7,713 nucleotides of DNA from Verrucomicrobiales bacterium (lineage in GTDB: Bacteria; Verrucomicrobiota; Verrucomicrobiia; Limisphaerales; UBA9464), in the NCBI GenBank assembly GCA_003445095.1, contig DLVS01000484.1:1-7713 (forward strand), written 5' to 3'. Made by a program: the position numbers and the translations under genes. The notes beneath the pieces are model-generated. The model was not told the DNA's origin, did no database searches, and saw nothing but the letters and a program-made list of their open reading frames with translations. Below are positions 1-6,658 of this stretch, piece after piece. The stretch's first letter is position 1. Each line of letters begins with the position of its first letter.

Positions 1-1863
1 GCCGTCCACCTGCACCAGCACGAAACCGAGCTCCGCGAGCGCATGCAGTCGATTCAATCGGCCAAATTCTTTCGGCACAAACGCTCCTTGCGGCCCTGCG
101 TAAATCTCCTCAATCACTGGATAAGACTTGGCGGGATCGAAGTTCGAAGGCTTGAGAATGATTCCAAAAATGTCGGTGGTCCCATCCCGCCCTTTGCTCA
201 CGAACGGTTCGGGAACGGTCCAACCTCCTGCCCGTAAGGCCGAGTCGTCGGCTCGTTCGAGTTCTAGAACCTTTCCCCCAGTCTCACTGCGCCTCAGCTC
301 GGTAACCGGTGGTTGATCCACCCGCGACCAGGTGTCTATGAACCACCGGCGGTCTGGCGAAAACTCGACGCGATGAGTGCCGTTGCCTTCGGTCAACACG
401 GCCAAGTTGGAACCGTCAAAGTTCACCCGACATAAATGGAGGAAGTATGGGTCTTGTTCAGGCCGCACGCCGCCGGCGAGAAACCAAATCTGACGTTCCT
501 CTTCATCCACCTTCATGACCTCCCGGACGACCCACAGACCTTTCGTGACTTGATTCTTCGCCCGCCCCGATTTCACGTCGTACAACCACAAATGCGCCCA
601 GCCGTCGCGCTCGGACATCCACAGCAGTTCTCCCGTGCTGTCGAGCCAATGCCGCCAGGTCTTGTTGGTCCAATCGATAAAGGTCGGCGAAGTTTCTTCG
701 ACAACGACCCGCGGAACGAGACTGACCGGCGCGCCGGAAGTTTCGGATGTCGAAGATCCTCCGGCCGGAGCCACGGCGAGTATCCGGTAGCATTGGTGCC
801 CTCGTTGGTTGTAGCCGAAAAAGAATTCTCGACTGTCCGGAGCCCACCGCACCTCGAGTTCGCCATTCTCAGTGTAGGGATTCGGGTACAGAGCATCATC
901 GACATTGCGTTGTCTGCGGTCGGTCACTGTGAACACTCGCAACAACGGTTTCGGCAGCGGGTCGCCTGGCTTGAGGTAATCGTGGCGGTGAACTTTAGGT
1001 TGAAGCTGATCTCTCGGCGCGGCCTCCACCATGGTCACCGTCCGTTCCGCGCCACTTCGCACCTTGCAGGCAACGAAGGCGGAGGAATCAGGAGCCCAGT
1101 CGATGTTTTCTGTATAAGCATCGCCGGGGGCGCCGTCGCGACTGAGCTGCCACGAATCCCCCGGCGCTTTGGGGCGGAGATGGATATTGGAATCTTTGAC
1201 AAACGCCACCCATCGACCGTCCGGGGATTCGCCCGGCTCACGCTTGGGCTTTTCCGGAGCATCCGGAACGGGCGTCTTTGCCGGCCCTATCACTGCTCGA
1301 CCTGGTTCAGCTGTCGCCTCGAACACCGAAAGCGTGCTGCCAACGCTGTCCGTCACCAACCACACATGACCCGCAAACGTATGCTGCTTCCGGTCGCTGC
1401 CCGGACGCACCCTTCCATAGCTCTTCCGATCGCCGGCCTCGTCGAGCCAGAACAATTCCACGTCGCCCCCCGTTTGATTGACGAAGGTCAGCTCAGTGTC
1501 GTCTCCAGTGCGTCGTGACCGTCGCGGGGCTTCCGCGCCGGCCTTGGGTGTCAACGCCAGTTCAGCTTCCGGAGCCGCGTTCGTAATCGTGCGAGTTCCT
1601 TGCTCCGCATCGACGATGACCCACTCCGACGTCTCCGGACCGGTCTGCACTTTGTACCAAAACCGGCTTCCGCCCGGCAGCCACTTGGGGCGGACGCCGG
1701 AACGGAAAACCTTGTTCTCCGTTCGCTGCGGCAGAATCAAGGCGCGCTGGTAGTCAGCCTTTGAACCTTGGGCGAAGGTATCGTTTGAATCGATCAGGCC
1801 AGCTACGGTCAACCCGGCCACCAACCACCCCTCCGGACTGAGGCAGAACATCCGCGTGCGCAT
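1..1863 (-). CDS. Secreted family S9 (DPP IV/prolyl oligopeptidase-like) peptidase with N-terminal VHL-beta-like domain, 3' end outside window
   Basis: The frame is open from the ATG at 1863 to the window edge, giving 621 residues; an in-frame TAG sits three codons upstream, so this is the first possible ATG. Residues 1-32 look like a signal peptide (MRTR, then a hydrophobic run WLVAGLTVAGLI, then TFAQ), so the protein is probably exported. Residues 124-183 form a VHL-beta-like domain. Residues about 210-550 are a DPPIV_N-type beta-propeller with repeated WxPDS blades (W256, W340), the family motif DQLQPK (285-290) and the stretch MSERDGWAHLWLYD (416-429). From about 553 the alpha/beta hydrolase domain begins (YPVIEEIYAGPQG, 581-593), and the window ends at LVQVDG. 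The catalytic Ser, Asp and His lie outside it. S9 enzymes cleave peptides, often after proline. The Glu-Glu element of true dipeptidyl peptidases is not visible in the propeller, so the exact specificity is open. The family call is firm. Confidence 0.95.
   Translation of the reverse strand, partial: MRTRMFCLSPEGWLVAGLTVAGLIDSNDTFAQGSKADYQRALILPQRTENKVFRSGVRPKWLPGGSRFWYKVQTGPETSEWVIVDAEQGTRTITNAAPEAELALTPKAGAEAPRRSRRTGDDTELTFVNQTGGDVELFWLDEAGDRKSYGRVRPGSDRKQHTFAGHVWLVTDSVGSTLSVFEATAEPGRAVIGPAKTPVPDAPEKPKREPGESPDGRWVAFVKDSNIHLRPKAPGDSWQLSRDGAPGDAYTENIDWAPDSSAFVACKVRSGAERTVTMVEAAPRDQLQPKVHRHDYLKPGDPLPKPLLRVFTVTDRRQRNVDDALYPNPYTENGELEVRWAPDSREFFFGYNQRGHQCYRILAVAPAGGSSTSETSGAPVSLVPRVVVEETSPTFIDWTNKTWRHWLDSTGELLWMSERDGWAHLWLYDVKSGRAKNQVTKGLWVVREVMKVDEEERQIWFLAGGVRPEQDPYFLHLCRVNFDGSNLAVLTEGNGTHRVEFSPDRRWFIDTWSRVDQPPVTELRRSETGGKVLELERADDSALRAGGWTVPEPFVSKGRDGTTDIFGIILKPSNFDPAKSYPVIEEIYAGPQGAFVPKEFGRLNRLHALAELGFVLVQVDG
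1315..1494 (-). other. VHL beta-like domain encoded within the S9 peptidase
   Basis: This segment encodes residues 124-183 of the S9 peptidase. Residues 126-170 align without a gap to human pVHL residues 75-119, with 15 of 45 identical by my count. The residues that line the hydroxyproline pocket of pVHL correspond as follows: Trp88 to W139, Tyr98 to Y149, His110 to H161, Ser111 to T162, His115 to H166 and Trp117 to W168. Five of the six are identical and one is a Ser-to-Thr change. The block QHTFAGHVWLV is the clearest match to the human IHSYRGHLWLF. A basic, low-complexity linker (KAGAEAPRRSRR, 107-118) precedes the domain and a Pro/Lys-rich linker follows it. This suggests an independently folded module joined to the propeller. 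What it binds in this protein is unknown; a hydroxyproline- or proline-containing ligand is inference. Confidence 0.8.
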
Positions 1864-1869
1864 CGTCTC

Positions 1870-1875
1870 ATTCTA
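1870..1875 (-). promoter_or_regulatory. Possible -10 element for a leaderless S9 peptidase transcript
   Basis: On the minus strand TAGAAT matches the sigma-70 -10 consensus TATAAT at five of six positions and ends six bases before the ATG. That places the expected transcription start at or very near the A of the start codon. There is no Shine-Dalgarno sequence between the two, which fits a leaderless message. No convincing -35 hexamer lies 16-18 bp upstream; a TTGACC at 1915-1920 is too distant. The match is short and could be chance. Confidence 0.25.
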
Positions 1876-1961
1876 CCGGGCCGTGGGGGGCAAGAACAGC
1901 CGCGACCTCTGAGCGGTCAATTCATTTACTGTGGCGTTCAACTCCCCGGCCCGAGAGCCGT

Positions 1962-1995
1962 GCAACCTTTTGTTGCAGGTGCAACAAAAGGTTGC
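1962..1995. repeat. Perfect 15-bp inverted repeat with nested palindromes
   Basis: The arms at 1962-1976 (GCAACCTTTTGTTGC) and 1981-1995 are exact reverse complements around a four-base loop, AGGT. Each arm is also a small palindrome, GCAAC-N5-GTTGC. The site can therefore fold as one 15-bp hairpin or as two 5-bp hairpins. It lies in the spacer between the M48 and S9 genes, 115-148 bp past the M48 stop and about 100 bp before the S9 start. No T-tract follows on either strand, so it is not a standard intrinsic terminator. A REP/MITE-like repeat, a recombinase site or a protein-binding site are the alternatives. The structure is certain; the role is unknown. Confidence 0.85.
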
Positions 1996-2040
1996 GCACC
2001 ACCAGCACCACGAGGAGAGATCGAATCCGAAGGGTGCAGG

Positions 2041-2075
2041 TTGAGCGCGGCCATAGGCAGCCGCGACTCGCTCAA
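2041..2075. repeat. Bulged hairpin, possibly REP-like
   Basis: Outer arms TTGAGCG (2041-2047) and CGCTCAA (2069-2075) pair over 7 bp. Inner arms CGGC (2048-2051) and GCCG (2060-2063) pair over 4 bp around an eight-base loop, leaving a five-base bulge (2064-2068) on one side. An alternative register pairs 5 bp outside and 6 bp inside. It stands only three bases from a second hairpin of the same design at 2079-2107. Paired asymmetric hairpins of this kind recall REP elements, but no other copy exists in the window to confirm that. Confidence 0.5.
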
Positions 2076-2078
2076 GAG

Positions 2079-2107
2079 AACTGGGGGACGCTGTCCCGGT
2101 CCCAGTT
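2079..2107 (-). terminator. Bulged hairpin just after the M48 stop, possible terminator
   Basis: Read on the minus strand, the transcript leaves the M48 stop codon (2110-2112) and two bases later enters AACTGGG (2107-2101). It then passes a four-base bulge ACCG, GGAC, loop AGC, GTCC and finally CCCAGTT (2085-2079). This gives 7 + 4 bp of stem. The following bases (CTCTTG) are only weakly T-rich, so if it terminates M48 transcription it may be inefficient or Rho-assisted. Its resemblance to the neighbouring hairpin at 2041-2075 leaves a repeat element as an equal alternative. Confidence 0.4.
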
Positions 2108-2109
2108 GT

Positions 2110-3618
2110 TCAAACTCCGGCGACCGGTCCCGGGTCAATCGCTCCGATCCCATCGAGACTCACCTCACTCAAGCCGAAACGCGCGAGCATATCGCGCCAC
2201 TCTTCTGCCGTCCGTTTGCCGGTTCGCAATTCCTCCCAGATGGAGAATGGTTGGAGAGTCTCCCCAGCGTGTCGCATGTGGACCGGAGTGCCAGGCAACG
2301 CTTCCAACTCCCATCCCTTGCGCTGCAACGCCAGGGTGATCGCGGCACTGACGACATAGCCCGAAGCACCTTCGGCGGCGTCCGGGGGTACTGGATCACC
2401 GTCGGGTGACTTCAGGCGAGACGCCAACCGGGCGGGATCGCGCGCCAGTTCCGGCAATCCCGAGAGAGTGAGTCCCGCCAGGGCGTCGCGATTGGCGTTC
2501 ACGATCTTCGTCCACTGGGGAACATATACCGACTCGCCGACCGCTTCCCACGCGACCTGCTTGAAATCACCGGAAACTCCGGAGAGAGCCTGGCGCAGCA
2601 GTTCCGACTCCACTTCCGCGGCTCCATCCAAGAGGGAAATTGCGGTCGGGTCGTTTGCGGGAATCTCTCCCGCCGGGAGTTGTTCCAGGGCCGCGATTCG
2701 CTCACGCAAGGCGGGGTGGCTGTCGAATGGATCTGAAGTGCCCTCGCTGAGCTCTTTCGCCAGTCCTTCCGCCATGGCATCAACGACTTTCGGCGAGCCT
2801 GTGAACCGCTGGAATCCTTCGTTTACCGGCGGCTGATAGCCCGCGGCAATGACTGGCATTACCTCGTGCTGCCAATACGCCGAGAATGCCGGGGCGGTCT
2901 GATGCACAACCCGAAGTCCTTCGATCAACGGGCGGGCTCCCACGGTCCGTGCGGCCAAAGCGTCCGCAGAAAACTCCTGCTGACGGGAAACCGACTGCGT
3001 CACTCGCATGAACATCCGACCGTACAGCGCGAACGGAATCTGCAAGAGCGATCCACCGCCCCCGGTGTCCGTGAGGGATTGCACCGTCCGACCGATGGCG
3101 GCGCGGGTTTTATAAACCCAGGGGCCGAGTCGAGTGTCTCCGCCGAAGTAATGACCAAACTCATGAGCGAGAACGGCCCGAAACTGCGAGACCGTGAGCT
3201 GTTGCAGGAGAGGCAGGCCCAGACCCATGACCCGCCGACTGCCGAACCCCATGAGGCCACCGCGCTGCGCGACCCAAGCATTGATGTCTCCCACGGCGTA
3301 AACTTCCGCCGGCATCTCCTGGCCGGTGGCATGCGCGACTTGATTCAATTGTTCGAAAAGCCGCGGCTGGCTTTCCGCGGTCAGACGAGGCCCGGGAGCC
3401 TCAAAGCGGTCAACGCGTGGGAGCACGGCCCAAGCAATGACGATCCCACCGACTACGCACAGCAAAGCGATCTTGAGATGAAGTCGGTGCAGATAGACGT
3501 ATTCCGCGTAGGGAAGGTAAAAAAGGACCGCGACGATCGCCGCCGCGAGCAAATAAAATCCGACCATCAAGCCGACCGCCATCAGGGCGCGGCCGGCAAC
3601 CGAAGGGGGCTTGGACAT
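2110..3618 (-). CDS. Membrane-anchored M48 family zinc metallopeptidase
   Basis: This is a complete gene of 502 residues (ATG at 3618, TGA at 2112-2110). Two hydrophobic helices (about 13-35 and 47-67) anchor it in the inner membrane. The zinc site is HEFGH at 152-156 (H152 and H156 bind zinc, E153 is the catalytic base). The third ligand is E215 in the EFSAD motif, with D219 conserved. A weaker hydrophobic stretch at 189-207 lies between the two motifs, as in HtpX-like proteases. SHPALRERI (300-308) is the typical M48 block following the catalytic domain. Residues 320-502 form an extra C-terminal region ending in a compact segment (GWELEALPGTP onward) with no recognised catalytic motif. M48 enzymes degrade membrane or envelope proteins, often for quality control; the substrate here cannot be read from the sequence. 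No Shine-Dalgarno sequence precedes the start. The gene is divergent from the kinase and 246 bp upstream of the S9 gene. Confidence 0.95.
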   Translation of the reverse strand: MSKPPSVAGRALMAVGLMVGFYLLAAAIVAVLFYLPYAEYVYLHRLHLKIALLCVVGGIVIAWAVLPRVDRFEAPGPRLTAESQPRLFEQLNQVAHATGQEMPAEVYAVGDINAWVAQRGGLMGFGSRRVMGLGLPLLQQLTVSQFRAVLAHEFGHYFGGDTRLGPWVYKTRAAIGRTVQSLTDTGGGGSLLQIPFALYGRMFMRVTQSVSRQQEFSADALAARTVGARPLIEGLRVVHQTAPAFSAYWQHEVMPVIAAGYQPPVNEGFQRFTGSPKVVDAMAEGLAKELSEGTSDPFDSHPALRERIAALEQLPAGEIPANDPTAISLLDGAAEVESELLRQALSGVSGDFKQVAWEAVGESVYVPQWTKIVNANRDALAGLTLSGLPELARDPARLASRLKSPDGDPVPPDAAEGASGYVVSAAITLALQRKGWELEALPGTPVHMRHAGETLQPFSIWEELRTGKRTAEEWRDMLARFGLSEVSLDGIGAIDPGPVAGV

Positions 3619-3850
3619 CGTGGTAAGTGGTTGAACCGAGCGTCGGCCCTAGTTGGGCGACATCGGTGACCGCTGGGCTATCATCAATTCGTTCCCGCTG
3701 CCAAACGAAAGTGTGATCCGTGGTTTCTCCACCTTCCGATTTGGGATATCCTGATTTTGCTGGTCAGTCGCACTGCGCCGCTCCGAATCCGACTTTGGCG
3801 CGACAAACCTGGATTCGGTACGTACGGTTTTGCGGTTCGACACAGCGCCC
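3619..3850. promoter_or_regulatory. Divergent intergenic region between the M48 and kinase genes
   Basis: These 232 bp separate two gene starts pointing away from each other, so promoters for both should lie here. I see no convincing pair of -35 and -10 hexamers. The best minus-strand candidate is a TTGGCA-like element around 3695, without a good -10 partner. An 8-bp palindrome GTACGTAC (3818-3825) sits about 25 bp before the kinase ATG, within loosely inverted AAACC (3805-3809) and GGTTT (3826-3830). It could be an operator, but nothing else supports that. No small gene is supported in this region. Confidence 0.4.
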
Positions 3851-6571
3851 ATGAATCATCCGCGCGAAGAAGTCCTGTTCGCTTTGCTCGCTGACACGCC
3901 GCCGGAACGGCAGACCGTGTTCCTCGACGCAACGTGCCAGGACGACTTCGCTTTGCGGCAGCGCCTGGAGGCCCGACTTACCGAGCTTCAGCAGTCCGAT
4001 ACGGTCGTGGATCCCGGCTCATCCGCGGATCAACCCACGGTTAAGGCGCAGATCCCCAAGGAAGAACCGGACGAGGCGATTGGGCCGACGGTGGGACGCT
4101 ACAAGCTACGGGAGAAGCTCGGGGAAGGGGGGTGTGGAGTCGTTTACGTCGCGGAACAGTCGGAGCCGGTCCGCCGCCGGGTCGCCCTCAAGGTGATCAA
4201 GCTGGGTATGGACACAAAGCAGGTCGTCGCTCGTTTCGAAGCGGAGCGTCAGGCCTTGGCGATGATGGACCATCCGAACATTGCCAAGGTGCTCGACGCC
4301 GGTGCCACCAGTACCGGCCGGCCTTACTTCGTGATGGAACTCGTCCGCGGGCACCGCATCACTGACTTTTGTGACCAAGCCAAGCTTACCGCGAAACTTC
4401 GGCTCCAACTGTTCGTCAAGGTTTGTCACGCGATCCAGCATGCCCACCAAAAGGGGATCATTCACCGAGACATCAAGCCCTCGAACATTCTCGTCACTCG
4501 GCTCGACTCTGAGCCGGTGCCAAAGGTGATCGATTTCGGCATCGCCAAAGCGACCGAGGGCCGCCTGACGGACAACACGGTGTACACGCAGTTGCAGCAG
4601 TTTGTGGGCACACCGGCTTACATGTCCCCGGAACAAGCGGAGATGACCGGAATGGATATCGATACCCGCAGCGACATCTACAGCTTGGGCGTGCTGCTCT
4701 ACGAATTACTAACCGGGAAAACGCCCTTCGACGCCAAGGAGCTGATCGCCTCCGGCTTGGACGGGATGCGTAAAACGATTCTGGAAAGGGAGCCATCGAG
4801 ACCGAGTACTCGAGTTTCGACGCTCGTCATGGAAGAGCTGACGACCACGGCGGAACGGCGCTCCATCGATCGGAGCCAACTGGTGCATCTCCTTAAGGGT
4901 GATCTCGATTGGATCGTGATGAAGTGCCTCGAGAAGGATCGCACGAGGCGCTACGAAACGGCCAATGCTCTGGCTGCGGACATTGCCCGCTACCTTTCAG
5001 ACGAGCCGGTCACGGCGAGGCCGGTCAGCACGCTTTACAAATTTCAGAAGAGCTTTCGACGCAATCGGCTGGTCTTCGCGTCGGCGGGGGCCGTCTTGTT
5101 GGCCTTAGTCGCGGGTTTGTGTTTGAGTGTCTGGCAGGCGGCGGTCGCTACTCGAGAACGGAAAGCAGCGGAGGCAGCGCGTATGGCGGAAACAGAGCAG
5201 CGCCTGGCCGTCCAAACAGCACTGCGGCGCGCCGAAGCAGAACGGCAGCGCGCGGACGACAACGCCAATCGGGCCTCGACCAACGCGTTGCTCGCGCAGG
5301 CCGAGGCCACGAAAAGCACGCAAGTGGCGACCTTGTTGAAGGACATGCTTGCGGGCGTCGGACCTTCCGTGGCCCGCGGCCGAGACACCACTTTGCTGCG
5401 CGAGATTTTGACCAACACGGTGAGCCGCCTAGACAAGGAGATGGCCGATCAACCCGAGGTCGAGGCCGATCTTCGGGTAATTTTGGGGCGAACCTATCGC
5501 GACCTGGGAGACTATCCGGCATCGACCGCCATGAATCGGCGGGCGCTTGAATTACGGCGCAAGGCACTGGGCGAACGTCATGAAAGTGTCGCTCAAGCGT
5601 TGAATGAACTCGCCAAATCAGAGGGACTGCGAGGCAACTGGGCCGAAGCCGAACAATTTCAGCGCAAAGCGCTCGCCATTCGCCGAGAGAACCGGGAAGT
5701 GACCGACCTCGTGATCGCCGATATGCAGAACGATTTGGGAATCCTCTTGTGGAATGGCGGCAAGCTGGGCGAAGCGATGGCGGCCTATCGCGCCGCTCTC
5801 GAGATTAAGGAGAAACAGTTGGCTCCGCCGAACGAAAAGCTCGCGGATGCGCACCTCAACTTGTCGCTCCTCCTCTTGGATCGAGGAGATTTTGCTCAAG
5901 GAGAAGCCGAGGCGCGAACGGCCCTCGCCGCTTACCGACAATTGTTTGGTGACGGTCATCCGAAGGTCGGAATGGCTCTTCACAACCAAGCGAAGATGCT
6001 CGTTGAATTGGAGAAAAACGCGGAGGCCGAGCGGGCCATCGAGAGCGCCGTGGGAATCTACAAGCAAGTTTATCCCGGCGACCATGAGTATGTCGCCGAA
6101 GCATTGGATGACCTCGGACTGATTCTACAGCGCCAGGGAGACTTCACGCGCAGCGAGACGGCGTTCCGCGATTCTCTGGCCATGTCCAAGCGGCTATTGG
6201 GCGACGATCACCCTCGCACGCTCTCGGCCATGCGTCATCTCGCGCTCTTGAAGGCACGCGAGCCCATCGATCCGGAAGCGGAGGAGTTAATTCAAAAAGC
6301 CGAGACGCTGACTCGCCAGCGTTATGCGAAGCAACCGGCGATGTTAGCAGCCTGCCTGAGTGATCAGGGTGCTTACCTGATCCGAACGGGCCGCCCAAAC
6401 GAGGCGGTGCCCATCTTGCAGGAAGCGTTTCAAGTCACCACCAACGGCGGGCGACCGGCGATTGAGCGCAAGCGCGCAGCTTCGCAATTGAGCCAACTTT
6501 ACTCAAAGTTGGGCCGGACCAAGGATTCCGAGAAATGGGCGAACGAGGCGGTGCGAATTCCCGCCGACTGA
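3851..6571 (+). CDS. Hanks-type Ser/Thr protein kinase with transmembrane helix and C-terminal TPR array
   Basis: This is a complete gene of 906 residues from the ATG at 3851. A TTG seven codons earlier (3830) could extend it, but the ATG form begins like related kinases. Residues 5-48 are the acidic helical extension common before such kinases (TPPERQTVFLDATCQ). The kinase core starts at about 84: glycine loop GEGGCGVVY (91-99), K114 in VALK, helix-C E132, HRDIKPSN (205-212), DFG (228-230) and SPE (259-261). All catalytic residues are present, so it should be active. The segment about 295-398 (DLDWIVMKCLEKDRTRRYET and ARP) is typical of Planctomycetes/Verrucomicrobia kinases. A transmembrane helix (about 408-432) is followed by an Ala/Arg/Glu-rich coiled coil (about 433-490). 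Seven or eight TPRs of the roughly 42-residue kinesin-light-chain spacing then run from about 540 to 890. With the kinase cytoplasmic, the TPR part should face the periplasm as a protein-binding sensor. The substrate is unknown. Confidence 0.96.
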   Translation: MNHPREEVLFALLADTPPERQTVFLDATCQDDFALRQRLEARLTELQQSDTVVDPGSSADQPTVKAQIPKEEPDEAIGPTVGRYKLREKLGEGGCGVVYVAEQSEPVRRRVALKVIKLGMDTKQVVARFEAERQALAMMDHPNIAKVLDAGATSTGRPYFVMELVRGHRITDFCDQAKLTAKLRLQLFVKVCHAIQHAHQKGIIHRDIKPSNILVTRLDSEPVPKVIDFGIAKATEGRLTDNTVYTQLQQFVGTPAYMSPEQAEMTGMDIDTRSDIYSLGVLLYELLTGKTPFDAKELIASGLDGMRKTILEREPSRPSTRVSTLVMEELTTTAERRSIDRSQLVHLLKGDLDWIVMKCLEKDRTRRYETANALAADIARYLSDEPVTARPVSTLYKFQKSFRRNRLVFASAGAVLLALVAGLCLSVWQAAVATRERKAAEAARMAETEQRLAVQTALRRAEAERQRADDNANRASTNALLAQAEATKSTQVATLLKDMLAGVGPSVARGRDTTLLREILTNTVSRLDKEMADQPEVEADLRVILGRTYRDLGDYPASTAMNRRALELRRKALGERHESVAQALNELAKSEGLRGNWAEAEQFQRKALAIRRENREVTDLVIADMQNDLGILLWNGGKLGEAMAAYRAALEIKEKQLAPPNEKLADAHLNLSLLLLDRGDFAQGEAEARTALAAYRQLFGDGHPKVGMALHNQAKMLVELEKNAEAERAIESAVGIYKQVYPGDHEYVAEALDDLGLILQRQGDFTRSETAFRDSLAMSKRLLGDDHPRTLSAMRHLALLKAREPIDPEAEELIQKAETLTRQRYAKQPAMLAACLSDQGAYLIRTGRPNEAVPILQEAFQVTTNGGRPAIERKRAASQLSQLYSKLGRTKDSEKWANEAVRIPAD

Positions 6572-6658
6572 TTCTGCTGCTGCCGGGAGTTGTCTGATCT
6601 TACTCGGTCATCAGCGCGATGAGAAACGACGCGCATTGGGTGCCGCTGAGGAATTGTC
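6572..6658. other. Short convergent intergenic gap
   Basis: These 87 bp separate the 3' ends of the kinase and permease genes. The only structure I find is a small hairpin, TCATC-AGCGC-GATGA (6608-6622), without a T-tract on either strand. No credible intrinsic terminator is visible for either gene, so Rho-dependent termination or read-through into the opposing gene is possible. Confidence 0.5.

Noticed and set aside
436..1518. 360-codon plus-strand open frame
   Set aside because: It lies wholly antisense to the S9 peptidase, whose minus-strand translation shows unmistakable family motifs. The plus-strand product is Arg/Pro/His-rich with no recognisable domain, as expected for an antisense frame in GC-rich DNA.
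1938..2409. Small open frames on both strands (71 codons minus, 149 and 115 codons plus) over the structured spacer
   Set aside because: They read through palindromes and into the M48 gene, and have no motif or ribosome site. They are best explained as accidental frames in GC-rich DNA.
2866..3669. 267-codon plus-strand open frame
   Set aside because: It is antisense to the M48 protease, including the HEFGH codons at 3151-3165. The product has no domain features.
3830..3850. TTG start seven codons upstream of the kinase ATG
   Set aside because: It has no Shine-Dalgarno sequence, a rarer start codon and no homology-like content in the extra residues. The ATG at 3851 is preferred.
3649..3932. 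Two overlapping minus-strand frames (67 and 82 codons) in the divergent region
   Set aside because: Both run back into the kinase gene start, have low-complexity basic products and no initiation signal. They would occupy the region expected to hold the promoters.
6608..6622. Hairpin TCATC-AGCGC-GATGA as a bidirectional terminator
   Set aside because: The stem is only 5 bp and neither strand has a following T-tract.
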